Below, in pieces: positions 49,715-62,043 of a DNA stretch of 64,000 nt. The stretch's first letter is position 1. Every line of letters begins with the position of its first letter. Source of the DNA: Thereva unica (Eukaryota; Arthropoda; Insecta; Diptera; Therevidae); the NCBI GenBank assembly GCA_949987705.1, contig OX465281.1, positions 82,860,543 to 82,924,542 on the forward strand. Direction: 5' to 3'. Made by a program: the position numbers and the translations under genes. The notes beneath the pieces were generated by a model that did not search any database, had not been told where the DNA came from, and was given only the letters and a program-made list of their open reading frames with translations.

Positions 49715-50614
49715 CAGGGTGTCCCAAACCACCCGTACCACCCAAATATCTCTGAAATTTGGTATTGAAATAGAAAAACAAAAAACACGTGTTCAATATT
49801 TTTTGAAACTCTATCCGACCATACAAAAATGGACCCCCCAAACAACCCCCTCTTTGGGGGGTGGGGGGCAACTTTGGAAATTTAAATGGGACCCCCCATT
49901 TTTTTTGGCAGATTCGGAATCTTCATAAAAAAATATGAAGATTTTGTCCCAAGCATTTTTTACGATTCGCCATAAATGGCGCTGTAATCGGAGGAAAACA
50001 TTTTTTATGACTTATTTATTTCCGCCGATTACAGCGCCATCTAAGGCAAATCACAAAAAATGATAAGAATAAAATCTTCATATTTTTTCATGAAGAATCT
50101 AAATCTGCAATAAAAATTAGGCGTTTTCAAGTTAATAATCAAAATGGCTCTCTACCCCCAAGTTTTTGGAGGGGAAGGGATGCAGAATTGAAAACAAAAT
50201 AAAAACCCCTATTTTTTATTACAGATTTAGATTCTTCATGAAAAAATATGAAGATTTTATTCTTATCATTTTTTGTGATTTGCCTTAGATGGCGCTGTAA
50301 TCGGCGGAAATAAATAAGTCATAAAAAATGTTTTCCTCCGATTACAGCGCCATCTATGGCGAATCGTAAAAAACGCTTGGGACAAAATCTTCATATTTTT
50401 TTATGAAGATTCCGAATCTGCCAAAAAAAATGGGGGGTCCCATTTAAATTTCCAAAGTTGCCCCCCACCCCCCAAAGAGGGGGTTGTTTGGGGGGTCCAT
50501 TTTTGTATGGTCGGATAGAGTTTCAAAAAATATTGAACACGTGTTTTTTGTTTTTCTATTTCAATACCAAATTTCAGAGATATTTGGGTGGTACGGGTGG
50601 TTTGGGACACCCTG
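49715..50614. mobile_element. Palindrome 3: 900-bp foldback element, TA-flanked
   Basis: Ends read CAGGGTGTCCCAAACCACCC and its complement; TA on both sides suggests a Tc1/mariner-type target site, but it lies in TA repeats. Arms of about 400 bp are near-perfect mirrors around 50165. Each arm is itself a weaker palindrome: ccgattacagcgccat and atggcgctgtaatcgg occur in both orientations within it. No coding content. Confidence 0.82.
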
Positions 50615-50618
50615 TATA

Positions 50619-50649
<31 letters not shown>

Positions 50650-50812
50650 TGTTTTCATATCTCTTTTGTTATGTTAGCCTTAAGAGTTTCGTCTTATCTT
50701 CTTCCTATATCTTTCTCTTTTCTTCCGATGCTTCATCTTTCTCCTTATGAACTTTATTCTTTTCCTGCGTGTATGATTCTGTTTATATGGCTCAGTTGCT
50801 CATTATATATCA

Positions 50813-51923
50813 ATGAATTTCTCTGATGCAGTGCACACTGAAGGAAGGCCTCTGAATATCCTCTGCTCTTCCTCCTCAGGGTTGAATATATGTTCCATGA
50901 ATGCAAGAAGCCTGAGAAATAAAATGGATGACCTGAGGTACCTGTTTAATAATACAAAACTCCATGCCATTGTAGTCAATGAGACGTGGCTGAAACCAAA
51001 TATCCCTACTACCTTTGCTTCCTTGCCTTCTTTTTGCATGCATCGAAATGATCGTGTGGGGCGTACTGGGGGTGGTGTTGCAATATACGTCACCTCCTCT
51101 CTCTCCTCGAAGGTAGTAGGCCAGTCCATTGGCTCACAATTTTAATTCATTGCAGTGGAAATAAAATCACCGTACGACAAATGTGTTATTGTCAGTGTTT
51201 ACTGCCCACCTAATGTATTTTCTCCTGATGTTGCTACTAATTTCTTCGATCTCGTGTCTAGTCTCTCCCGTCATTATGACAACATAATTGTTGCTGGCGA
51301 TTTTAACGTTGATCTGTTGAGGGTCAATGAACGTGCGAATACACTCAAATACTTTTTGGGGTCATTGGATCTTCGTATTCTAAATCCAATGCCCACTTTC
51401 TTGAACTGTCATAATCCATCGTTCCTCGATGTTCTTTCTGCTACATCCACCAATTTAGTGTTAAAACACAACCAAATCTCTCCTCCCAGCTATCTTGATC
51501 ATGACATTCTCTTCCTCTCCCTTCGTTTTACCTTTCGCCCTCCCTTCCTGCCCAACTTCTTTTCATACCGGGATTTCAAAAATATCAATCTTACTCGCCT
51601 TTCTGAAATTATTTCGTCTTTACCTTGGGCTGATATCTATAATACAACCTGTGTTGATACTAAGGTTGATCTCTTGAATTCTTTCATCCAATCCCTATTT
51701 AATCAATGTGTTCCTTTAGTTACGAGAAGACGTTGTAAATCTTCTAACTGTCCCTGGTTCTCTTATGAAATCCGCAAATTGATTGCTGAACGTGAGTTCT
51801 TGTACAGACGCTATCGCAGAACTAGGATCCCGAGCTACCTCAGTGAGTACAAAAATCTTCGTAACTTAATCAATAGAAAAGTCAAATCGGCCAAGCGTGA
51901 ATTTTACTCACGTAAGCTTGATG
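50813..51923 (+). pseudogene. LINE D endonuclease (ORF2 start)
   Basis: The frame contains NICSMNARSLRNKMDDLR, VVNETWLKPN, RTGGGVAIY, then VSVYCPPN, NIIVAGDFNVDLL, PSFLDVL and YLDHDILFLSL, the order of APE-type LINE endonucleases. One in-frame stop (51143-51145) interrupts it. The following linker ends KVKSAKREFYSRKL where LINE C copy 2 is inserted; the frame resumes at 55124. Confidence 0.8.
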
Positions 51924-52072
51924 AGTGGTCAGTCATCAGCGGAATAGGGGAATAACATGTAGCATAACATGCACGTGCCGTAACTATTTCGGACTGATGA
52001 AAGTGCGATCATAACCTCCTAGCGGTGGCCACTGGTAACTATTCTATGAGGGAGGATAGGCTAATATGATCG
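51924..52072 (+). ncRNA. HDV-like ribozyme at the 5' end of LINE C copy 2
   Basis: P1: GTGGTC (51925-51930; first base here A instead of G) with GGCCACT (52027-52033). P2: CGATCATA (52006-52013) with TATGATCG (52065-52072). P3: ACC (52014-52016) with GGT (52024-52026), loop TCCTAGC. GG after P1' can form P1.1 with CC of the loop. P4: CTATTC (52039-52044) with GGATAG (52054-52059). J4/2 is GCTAA with the presumed catalytic C at 52061. This is the full HDV-like topology with a large P1-P2 joiner. The altered first base may lower cleavage in this copy. Confidence 0.78.
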
Positions 52073-52316
52073 GGCTAGTCCCTTCCAAGTAAGGTTGGCG
52101 TGAGGCTAATAACCTCACCCGTAAAAAACAATTATTACGGAACGAGCAACATGCCTCGGATACTGGAATAAACGACGACGACCACGGCAACGAAAAAGGC
52201 AAAACGATTTACGAATTTTTTCATGGAACGTTCGAGCTCTGTACAGAATTCGAGCTTCAAAACATCTAGCCGATACCCTGTCAAAGTATAAAGCTGACAT
52301 TACCGCCATTCAGGAG

Positions 52317-55106
52317 ATGAGGTGGACAGGGAATGGTGTTTTGCAAAAACCTGAGTATGACGTATATTACAGCTGTCATACAAAACACCATGTTCTAGGA
52401 GTAGGTTTTATGGTTAGCAAAAGAATGAAGCCTACCATTATCGGCTTTAAAGCAATAAACGAAAGGCTATGCTCCCTTCGTGTGCGAGGTAAATTTAAGA
52501 ACATCAGCCTCATAAACGTTCACGCACCTACAGAAGAGTCCCCGGATGATGATAAAGAAGAATTCTTCGAATTAGTTGAACGGGAACTTAATGCCTGCCC
52601 CAGGTATGATGTAAAAATCATACTGGGAGATCTGAACGCCAAAGTAGGCCGGGAGCCCATATACAGGCAATATGTCGGCAACCACAGCTTGCATGAAAAC
52701 ACTAATGACAATGGACAGCGAGTTGTAGAGATGGCAGCAAGTAAGAACTTGGTCGTTGCAAGTACTAGATTTGCGCGTAAAGATATCCATAAAGCCACCT
52801 GGGTATCTCCTGATGGAGCCACTCGCAACCAAATAGATCATGTGTTGATAGACCGCCGCCACCTTTCGGGTCTGATGACGGTACGAACGTACCGAGGTGC
52901 CAACTTCGACTCGGATCACTATCTTGTTGGTATGGTGCTCCGAGAGCGCATTACAACGCTGAAAAGCTTTGTATCCGCTGATCAGGCTCGAATCAACACA
53001 GCTGCACTACGCAATGAAATGGCCAGAAACAGCTACGGTCATGCATTAGAACTCGCCCTAAGTCCTGGGGATGAGATGCCGGGCGTTGAAGAGAACTGGA
53101 CCCGCCTTAAAAATACTGTCATTAGTACTGCTGATTCCATCTTAGGCAGAAGTCGTAAAGATCGGAACGACTGGTTCGATAATGAATGCAAGCTGGCAAC
53201 TGAACGTAAGAATGCCGCGTACCGAGCCATGCAACAGTCTCAGAGAACACGGGCACGCGAAGAGAACTATAAAGAGCTCAGAAAAGAAGAAAAGAGAATT
53301 CACAGACGGAAAAAGGAAGCCTGGGAAAAAAATCTCGTCTGTGAGCTAGAACAGTACAGAGAACGACGGCCGCACTAGGCGCGGGAGTTCTACCAAAGAG
53401 TTCGCAGTATGACGCAATTCACACCACGTTGCACATACTGCAAGGACAAAGAAGGTAATCTGATCACCGATCCTAAAGGCATCTTGGAGCGATGGGAAGA
53501 GCACTTTCATGAATTGCTAAATGGCGAGCTAACTGAGGATTCGGAGGCTCCACCAATATCTGATGACAATGCTATGCTGCCGCCACCAAGCATAGAAGAA
53601 GTTAGCAGAGCCATCAGCCGGCTCAAAAACAACAAGGCCTCGGGTACAGACGGCATCGCAGCGGAGCTGGTTAAATATGGAGGGCCTACATTACACCAAG
53701 CGATTCATGAATTAATTGTGCAAGTATGGGAGCAGGAAGTGATGCCAGAAGACTGGAGAAAAGGCATCCTCTGTCCGGTACACAAAAAAGGAGATATCAC
53801 AGCGTGCACTAATTATCGCGGTATAACGTTGTTGAGTACCGTGTATAAGATATTCTCCGCTATCCTACAAAACAGGATGGCCCCATACGCCAGAAACATC
53901 ATAGGCCATTACCAGTGTGGCTTCAGCCCAGGCAAATCAACGACTGATCAGATTTTCACCTTGAGGCAGGCTATGGAAAAATGTCGAGAGTTTCAAAACT
54001 CAATTCAACACCTCTTCATAGACTTTAAAGCCGCCTATGATAGCATAGCCAGGGTAGAACTCTACAAAGCCATGAGAGAATTCGGCATCCCCAACAAACT
54101 GACAAGACTATGTAGGTTGACCATGATCAATGTGTCAAGCCAAGTAAAGGTATCCGGAACACTGTCCAGACCAATCAACATCTATAATGGACTCCGACAA
54201 GGGGACGGTCTGGCCTGCCTCCTTTTCAACCTGGCGTTGGAGAAAGTGATCCGAGATTCGGGCGTGACATCAAGGGGTACAATCCTCCACAAGTCCACCC
54301 AATTACTGGCTTACGCAGACGACATTGACATCATTGGAAGAACAACAACAGCTGTACAAGAAGCTTTCACTCAGATTGAGCAAGCGGCAGGAAATCTGGG
54401 ACTGCACATTAACGAAAGCAAAACAAAGTACATGGTGGCCTCGTCTGGAAGAACACCTAACATTGGTCCCACAATCAAGGTAGCGGAACACGAGTTTGAC
54501 GTGGTAAAATCATTTACCTACCTTGGGTCAATAGTAGCAGCCGACAATAGCATGGAACCAGAAATACGCGCACGACTGCTAAAAGCCAACAAAGCCTACT
54601 ATAGTCTGTCAAGGCTCTTCAAATCCAAATATCTAACCATAACGTCTAAACTTTTACTATATAAGACGATGGTCTTACCCGTTCTCACATATGCATCCGA
54701 AACGTGGGTGCTTAGCAAAAAGCACTCAAACCTCTTGGGCGTGTTTGAGAGGAAAATACTTCAGAGGATTGTTGGCCCCGTATGTGAGGAAGGACGATTC
54801 CGGAGACTCTACAATGACGAGATCTACGAGCGCTATCGCGACATAGATGTTGTGAAGAAAATAAAGCTCGGTAGGCTCCGGTGGGCAGGGCATCTAGCTC
54901 GTATGAGTGAAGATGAGCCTGTTCGGAAAGTTCTCTGCGGTAAGACCTATGGGGTGCGACAGCGAGGGAGGCCCAACCTTCGCTGGAAGGATGGCGTGGA
55001 CCAGGACGCTCAGAGTTTAGGGATGCCAAACTGGATGACATCGGCTCAGAATCGGGACCGTTGGAGAGAACAGTTGCGCGAGGCCAGGACCGGATTCCGG
55101 TTGTAG
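52317..55106 (+). pseudogene. LINE C copy 2 endonuclease-RT with one stop
   Basis: Same protein as the 929-residue frame of copy 1, broken by a TAG at 53376-53378 (a C-to-T change of a Gln codon after RERRPH). The frame is otherwise kept to 55106. It has the same motifs, including ILGDLNAKVG and LLAYADDIDIIG. A few residues differ from copy 1 (for example SGTDGIA for SGADGIA). Confidence 0.92.
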
Positions 55107-55123
55107 AGCCGTTAAAGAAGAAG

Positions 55124-58011
55124 AAGCTTGTTCCTGCTTTGTCCCTTAAGCAACTTTGGTCTAATCTTCGGTCGCTAGGCATTCATACCTCTGATCTTAA
55201 CTCATTTGATGTTGATGTAAATTCACTCAATGCATCTTTCGTTCAATCTCCTCCGAATTTCCCACTCTCTTCCACTTCCTTTGTTCCTTTTCCCAATTCT
55301 CTAAGTTTTGATGGTTGTAATTTCTATTGTGTTGACTCACTTGATGTAATTGGCATTTTGCTTTCCATTTCGTCCAATAGTGTTGGCTATGATGGTATTT
55401 CTCCTCGCTTTCTTAAAATCCTCTCCCCTTCAATCGTTGATGCTATCACGCATATTCTTAATTTTTGCTTGACAACCTCCCAAGTTCCTTTGATCTGGAA
55501 AAAAGCAATAGTTACTCCCATTCCTAAAAAGTCCTCCCCCGTTAATTTGTCAGACTTTCGCCCTATTAGTATTCTACCCTTTCTCGCTAAAGTTTTTGAA
55601 AAAATTGTATCTACTCAAGTCTTGCGATATCTTGATTCTAATAATTTCCTTTCTAAATTCCAATCCGGCTTCCGCAAATCGCACAGTTGTCAAACTGCTA
55701 TATTGAAGGTTACAACTGATCTTCGTTCTGCCCTTGACAGAGGTGACATTGCTATACTAGTTCTTCTTGACTTCTCCAAAGCCTTCGACTCTGTAGTTCA
55801 CTCGCATCTGCTCTATAAACTTAGTCAACGGTATCACTTTTCCTCTTCTTCTGTTCGCCTTCTCTCTTCACTTCTCTCTAATAGATGTTACTTCTTCTTT
55901 CCTAAGTGTGCCTGCAGGTGTCCCTCAGGGTTCGGTTCTTGGTCCTTTGCTGTTCTCCCTTTATATTAATGATCTTCCTTCTGTAATCCGTCGCTGCTCT
56001 TATCATTTATATGCTGACGATCTCCAGCTATATATGTACCTCTTGTCCTATTATTCAAATTGAAAATTGTGTGTCTGAACTTAATTGCACCTTATCTCGA
56101 ATAAACGAATGGAGTTCGAATAATTTTCTTAAATTAAATCCAGTTAAATCACAAGTAATTTTCCTTAGTCGTCGCTTACTGTCCCCCCATGGTTTCTCTC
56201 CTCTTCTACTTAATAATGTTCCCCTTCCAATCGTTGACTATGCCAAAAACCTGGGTATTGTTGTAAATTCCAAACTCTCCTGCTGCAATCATGTCTCATT
56301 GCTGCTCTCTAAGATCTATGGCACACTTCGTAAACTATGGTTACATGGCAGTCTGTTATCTTTGCCCATTCGAGCCAAACTTATTAAATCTCTTGTTGTT
56401 CCTCATTTCCTTTACGGCTCGCTGGTATATATTTCTTTCGACTCAACTTGCCGTCAGCGTCTTAGAGTGGCATTTAATGATTGCATTAGGTTCATTTTTC
56501 ATATGAGAAGATCTGATCATGTGTCGCGAGTACAAAATTCCTTACTGGGCTGTGACCTCTTTCAATTCATCGATCTCATGGCTCTTCTTCTTTTGCATAA
56601 GGTTTTTAATTGGCATTTTGCTTTCCATTTCGTCCAATAGCGTTGGCTATGATGGTATTTCTCCTCGCTTTCTTAAAATCCTCTCCCCTTCAATCGTTGA
56701 TGCTATCACGCATATTCTTAATTTTTGCTTGACAACCTCCCAAGTTCCTTTGATCTGGAAAAAAGCAATAGTTACTCCCATTCCTAAAAAGTCCTCCCCC
56801 GTTAATTTGTCAGACTTTCGCCCTATTAGTATTCTACCCTTTCTCGCTAAAGTTTTTGAAAAAATTGTATCTACTCAAGTCTTGCGATATCTTGATTCTA
56901 ATAATTTCCTTTCTAAATTCCAATCCGGCTTCCGCAAATCGCACAGTTGTCAAACTGCTATATTGAAGGTTACAACTGATCTTCGTTCTGCCCTTGACAG
57001 AGGTGACATTGCTATACTAGTTCTTCTTGACTTCTCCAAAGCCTTCGACTCTGTAGTTCACTCGCATCTGCTCTATAAACTTAGTCAACGGTATCACTTT
57101 TCCTCTTCTTCTGTTCGCCTTCTCTCTTCACTTCTCTCTAATAGATGTTACTTCTTCTTTCCTAAGTGTGCCTGCAGGTGTCCCTCAGGGTTCGGTTCTT
57201 GGTCCTTTGCTGTTCTCCCTTTATATTAATGATCTTCCTTCTGTAATCCGTCGCTGCTCTTATCATTTATATGCTGACGATCTCCAGCTATATATGTACC
57301 TCTTGTCCTATTATTCAAATTGAAAATTGTGTGTCTGAACTTAATTGCACCTTATCTCGAATAAACGAATGGAGTTCGAATAATTTTCTTAAATTAAATC
57401 CAGTTAAATCACAAGTAATTTTCCTTAGTCGTCGCTTACTGTCCCCCCATGGTTTCTCTCCTCTTCTACTTAATAATGTTCCCCTTCCAATCGTTGACTA
57501 TGCCAAAAACCTGGGTATTGTTGTAAATTCCAAACTCTCCTGCTGCAATCATGTCTCATTGCTGCTCTCTAAGATCTATGGCACACTTCGTAAACTATGG
57601 TTACATGGCAGTCTGTTATCTTTGCCCATTCGAGCCAAACTTATTAAATCTCTTGTTGTTCCTCATTTCCTTTACGGCTCGCTGGTATATATTTCTTTCG
57701 ACTCAACTTGCCGTCAGCGTCTTAGAGTGGCATTTAATGATTGCATTAGGTTCATTTTTCATATGAGAAGATCTGATCATGTGTCGCGAGTACAAAATTC
57801 CTTACTGGGCTGTGACCTCTTTCAATTCATCGATCTCATGGCTCTTCTTCTTTTGCATAAGGTTTTTTATACCAAAAGCCCCTGCTACCTTTCTGACTTC
57901 CTCTTTCCTTTGCAATCCTTGAGATCCGTTAAATTCCTGATTCCTGCTCATTCTTCCCTAATCGGTAGTCGTTCCTTCTTTGTGCATATGTACTCTCAGA
58001 ATTTGGAATAA
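55124..58011 (+). pseudogene. LINE D reverse transcriptase, partly doubled and frameshifted
   Basis: After the LINE C insertion the frame gives LKQLWSNLRSLGIHTSDL, then RT blocks [47 protein letters not shown] and, after a frameshift near 55900, the catalytic [11 protein letters not shown]. Then a doubled segment repeats RT from VGYDGISPRFLK to the same end. The shift is the same in both copies. The C-terminal part ends with natural stop at 58011. Two RT cores in one locus cannot form a working enzyme. Confidence 0.82.
55349..57868 (+). repeat. Tandem duplication, two copies of 1260 bp
   Basis: attggcattttgctttccat starts at 55349 and again at 56609. The two copies look almost identical; I noticed only tagtgttgg against tagcgttgg. 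1260 is a multiple of three, so the frame is kept at the junction. Confidence 0.92.
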
Positions 58012-59240
58012 TCTTCCAAACTACATTCAGAGAATGAGCTCAGCCACAACATTCAGAAGACATGCGTTTCTTTTTCTATCTTCTTCTTCTCACTAATTAT
58101 CTATGACCCTCCTATCTCTATCACTCCCACTTCAATCTTGATTTTAATTCTACTTTCTTTCTATTTTTTTTTTGCTCTGGAAGTTTTACTATTTTCTTAT
58201 TTTAGAATTTTTATTATTTTTTACTTTTTTATTATTTTTATCTTTCAATTATTAAGTTTATTTTAATTATATTTTAATTTTAATTTTAATCTTAATTTTA
58301 ATTTTGTTCCTTTTTTAGTACTCTAAAAGATGTATATCTTGTGTACTTTAAAATCTATTAAACTATTTTTTGGAAACGATTAAGGCTTGAAAATACCTAA
58401 AATTTAAAGTATCAATATCTCAAAAACTAAGCGATATATCGAAAAAAGTATTTTACATTTTCGTCTTATTTTAGGGTGTTTTATCGAAATTAATAATTAA
58501 AACCTCGGCGCCACGTAAATCGTAGCTCTGAAACAACTACCCAACGAACAAACTCTCAAATTGTAAAATTGTCTCATAAGACTCTCATAACACCCTTCGA
58601 TAGTCTCAAGAACATAACTCTTGTAATAAGAATTAAATTAAGTCTCATAGTAGTATTATTATGAGATAGTAAGCCTTTCATTCAGATCAGCCTTTCATTC
58701 TCATAATGAGATAATATTTATACTCTTATTTTGAGTGCTCTATTCTTATTGAGAGTTTTTTATGAGTCCTTTACTCTCAAAGGTTTTAACTGTAAAAATA
58801 ATTATGAGTGTTAAAGTGCTATGACACTTATAAGAAAGTTCTTATAAGACTTCAAGTATATCCCTTCTTATAAAAATGCTCTTATGAGACGAAAAATGTT
58901 AAAATATTTATAAGAAGAATTTTACTAGTGCAAAAAGATTACCACATCATAACCAGAGTTTTGTTCTTATAAAAAAAACTTAAACCAAATACCCGCCATA
59001 TTTTCGCTTAATATAGAATTTTATAGTACAACGAAATTCAATAAATCAAGCTAATTTTATTAAATTGAATATGTGGAAAGTATTGTTACGTTTTTACGGC
59101 TTAACGGATTCGTAGGATTAATTAAGGAATACATTTTTCAATTATCCACACAAAAATTTATTTATTACAAACCAAAACACAATTTAATAACAAACACAAT
59201 TCTTATAGTTCACTATAATCACTTTTAATTTACTATCTCG
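58012..59240. other. LINE D 3' UTR and AT-rich repeats, no gene
   Basis: Up to about 58330 it is a pyrimidine- and T-rich 3' UTR with ttttaatttt repeats. 58500-58935 has many cttataagaa and tctcataatgag self-complementary motifs, probably a decayed MITE. 59080-59240 is AT-rich and unassigned. Confidence 0.5.
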
Positions 59241-59577
59241 CGAACGAAATTTTCACTTTATCTCGCTATATCTCTGTTGATATTGCAGATATCAATTTCA
59301 AATTTTAACATAGTCTAGTTTGACTAATTCCCTAAATATAAAACTTTAACCGAACTGGTTACATCATTTAAAAACAAAATGGCGAATGTTTAAAAAATTT
59401 CCAACAGATTCGTCAGACTTTTTTTTCTAATCGAAAAGTTGTGTTATAGATTTTTTAAATTCACTTTTTTGGCTAAACTACATTGTAGCCAAATCCTTAA
59501 GGCAGTTTTCTGTAAATTTTCAGATCAAAATGTCCTCCGGTTCAAAAGTTATACCGGAGACAGACTTGTGGGTATAG

Positions 59578-60066
59578 GCCCAACTATAATGCACGTAAGA
59601 AACGCACGTCAATCGACGTGCGTAAATTTCGTCAAACGCAAAACCGACTAATTGGTTTGCGTATTGGGAGAGACTTCAAAGTTTAAAATTATTAAAATGC
59701 TTGAATATTATTCATTGACTATTAAAACTAGGCTATTAATATTTGCATATTATTAATAATCGTGTTTATTTTCAATTATAATAAATTTCTCATCAAAATC
59801 GCTATCATGTATTTGAACCACAACATTTTCCATACTCTTTTTTCTTTAAAAACCACAAAACAACAACAAAAAATTAGCTTTCATCGATGTAACTACAAAT
59901 CATCTCACAAAACTTACGTAGAGCGCGGTTCTTTTCCCATTTTTACGTTTAACGAAACTTAACGAAATAAAATATGACTGACGTACGTCCAATATGGCCG
60001 AACACATTAATTTCCATGAGAGCGCCGAGATGACGTGCGTTTCTTACGTGCATTATAGTTGGGCCT
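59578..60066. mobile_element. MITE with GGCCCAACTATAATGC termini
   Basis: Mirrored ends of about 34 bp: ggcccaactataatgcacgt, then aagaaacgcacgtca, with their complement at 60033-60066. Flanks have tata and ttata, compatible with a TA-containing duplication, not resolved. AT-rich and non-coding inside. Confidence 0.75.
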
Positions 60067-60718
60067 TATAGCAATTGAGATCGGGATATTGCAATATTGC
60101 CATATTGCAATATAAAAATGTGAAGACACACTTGCATTAGTATACTGAGTTATTTAGTTGTCATTTATCTGTCAGATTTGCAAATCGAAAAAAATTATTG
60201 TGCTGCAGTTAAATTGAAGTTAAATATGAATAGAAATATCGTGAAATTATTATTAATTTATATTAAAAATAAAAGTGAAATAGAAAATTTAGAATTAAAA
60301 TTCTGTTCGAAATTATCATTTTGGGTTATGCCCAGACTATTCTTCGGTTTAAATCTAGGGTATACTGAGCTATACCACGAAGTTTTTCTCAATTGGGATA
60401 TTGAGTTTCAATGTGATTTTTTCTCAGTATATAGAGACACACCTGAAGTATATTGCAATATTGCTCATATTGTATTTACTATACCACAAGTGTGTCTCTG
60501 GTATTACAATAACATTTGTTGACACTCGACTTCGTCCGCAACAGACGTTCGGATTTAAAATTTCCTGCTAGTTAATTTTTTTGTTAAACAAAAGTGTTTG
60601 ATTTTCATCATACATTTTTATCCGATTAAGGTTTGATTATATTTTCCTATTGGGAAATTCAATTAATTTAAATTCATTATATTTATTTCTATACAAATCT
60701 CAAAATCTATATTAATGA
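60067..60718. other. AT-rich region with scattered attgcaatat repeats
   Basis: Motifs gatattgcaatattgc and acacacttgc recur. A 114-codon frame at 60178-60522 spans them but shows no family features; I treat it as chance. Confidence 0.4.
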
Positions 60719-61591
60719 CAAAGAAGTGAAGCGTTTTTTTTGTGATATCTTTTTAAACGAGCGCGAACTTGCTGCACAAGTAAACAAAAAAGGAATCGAT
60801 GCTCTTCTTGAGTCTGCTAACCAAAATAATGATGGTATTTCAAGAAAGTTATTTGCTGCCCGTGATAGCAACTCTTTGAATCGCTTCATAATATTGTAGA
60901 AGTTTGTATATACAATAAAAAGGCGACTCGGAAAAGTTCAGAATTTGATGCTGATAGTAACTCACAGAAACGTATACGAAGCACAGTATCTTTTGACTGG
61001 GATAATTTGTGTGTTATATGTAATCATGGTAATAACTTATCAGCAGTAACATCGAGGTCATTCCAAATATGTGAAAATATTTTACAAAGCAACAAGGTGA
61101 CTAAAAATGTCCGCGATTTACTTACAAAAACCCCGAATTTATTAGAGGTCAATGCCAATTATCACAAGCCGTGTTACGCGACATTTTGTAACTACGCGAA
61201 GAATTCTGAAATCTCAAACAAAAGTGAGACAAAAAAACGTTATTTGTGGAAAATATGAGATATGGAAAACGAGATATGGAAAAATAATGAAAGCTCCTTG
61301 CAGAACGGAGAAATATTTTTTTACCTGACTTCCATGCTGAATTTATAACAAAAGCAAGGCAATGAATGAATGAATGAAGCGCAAGCAATACTCCCCCATG
61401 AAGTGAAATTAATTCTTTTGGAAACTGCTTCAGATGGTGTAATATTTCACTCAAAAAAAGGGTGTCCTGACATTATTTGTTCGACAAATTGGACCATCTA
61501 CGAATTACTAAAAAGAGAAAAAAAACCGCCAAATGAAATCACAGCATATACACTATCTCAAAAAATTGCACATACAGCAGTTGTAATTTGA
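60719..61591 (+). pseudogene. Decayed cysteine-rich gene of unknown family
   Basis: Several frames in sequence give CDIFLNERELAAQ, then LESANQNNDGISRKLF, then DNLCVICNHGNNLSAV, NANYHKPCYATF, then ILPHEVKLILLETASDGVIF. The pattern (C-x-x-C, then YHxxC) resembles multi-copy invertebrate proteins of unknown function that travel with transposons. Stops or frameshifts stand near 60895, 61258 and 61365. I can give no function. Confidence 0.5.
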
Positions 61592-62043
61592 AATGGAGTC
61601 AATGTACATATAGCGACTTATAACACGAAAATGCGAATATTTCTAAGAAAATTAAGTTAACAGTTATATTTTTTTTGCAATTTATAAGAACTAACTCTAA
61701 GGAAAGAATAAAATAAATCTAAGTTAACTTATCTTCTTTTATTTTCAAAAACACCGACTCTATTTCAAATTATAACTGCTGTATGTGCAATTTTTTGATA
61801 TAGTGTAGGTGATATTAAAATTGATGCTACAAACGATTCAGTAATTTTACACCTCGCTGTCGAAAAAATCAGGGTATAAATCGATGAAATACCTAAAACT
61901 AGCGAATATCCGAACCCATCCGATTTGCAGATCAATTACGCACATAATTTTGTTCTATTTTAACGATAAAAAATTATTTGTGTAGTTGCTACTCGTGTAC
62001 TTTGCAACGGCTACAATGTCGATTGTCAACAAATGTTACTGTA
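61592..62043. other. AT-rich filler before the right arm
   Basis: cacagcagttgtaatttgaa near 61572 is mirrored by ttcaaatt and ataactgctgtatgtgc near 61765-61785, a short hairpin-like pair. No gene. Confidence 0.4.

Larger units (their letters stand above)
51924..55123 (+). mobile_element. LINE C copy 2, nested in LINE D
   Basis: Nearly identical to copy 1 over its length, with the same 5' leader and the same 3' end (gttaaagaagaag). aagcttg stands on both sides (51914-51920, 55124-55130), and LINE D reading continues across it, so this is probably the target duplication; four extra bases (atga) lie between it and the first ribozyme base. Confidence 0.9.
49080..58330 (+). mobile_element. LINE D, CR1/Jockey-type LINE, interrupted
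   Basis: Read in plus orientation: end of ORF1 (49089-49432), T-rich spacer, ORF2 endonuclease (50813-51923), and RT (55124-58011), then a 3' UTR rich in ttttaatttt repeats. A 900-bp palindrome (49715-50614) and LINE C copy 2 (51924-55123) interrupt it. Part of the RT region is tandemly doubled. Several disabling changes show it is dead. Confidence 0.8.

Noticed and set aside
55061..55969. 302-codon frame starting MERTVARGQD
   Set aside because: It joins the end of LINE C in the wrong frame to the RT of LINE D across the nested insertion; it is a chance fusion.
60178..60522. 114-codon frame
   Set aside because: AT-rich, spans repeated attgcaatat motifs, no family features.
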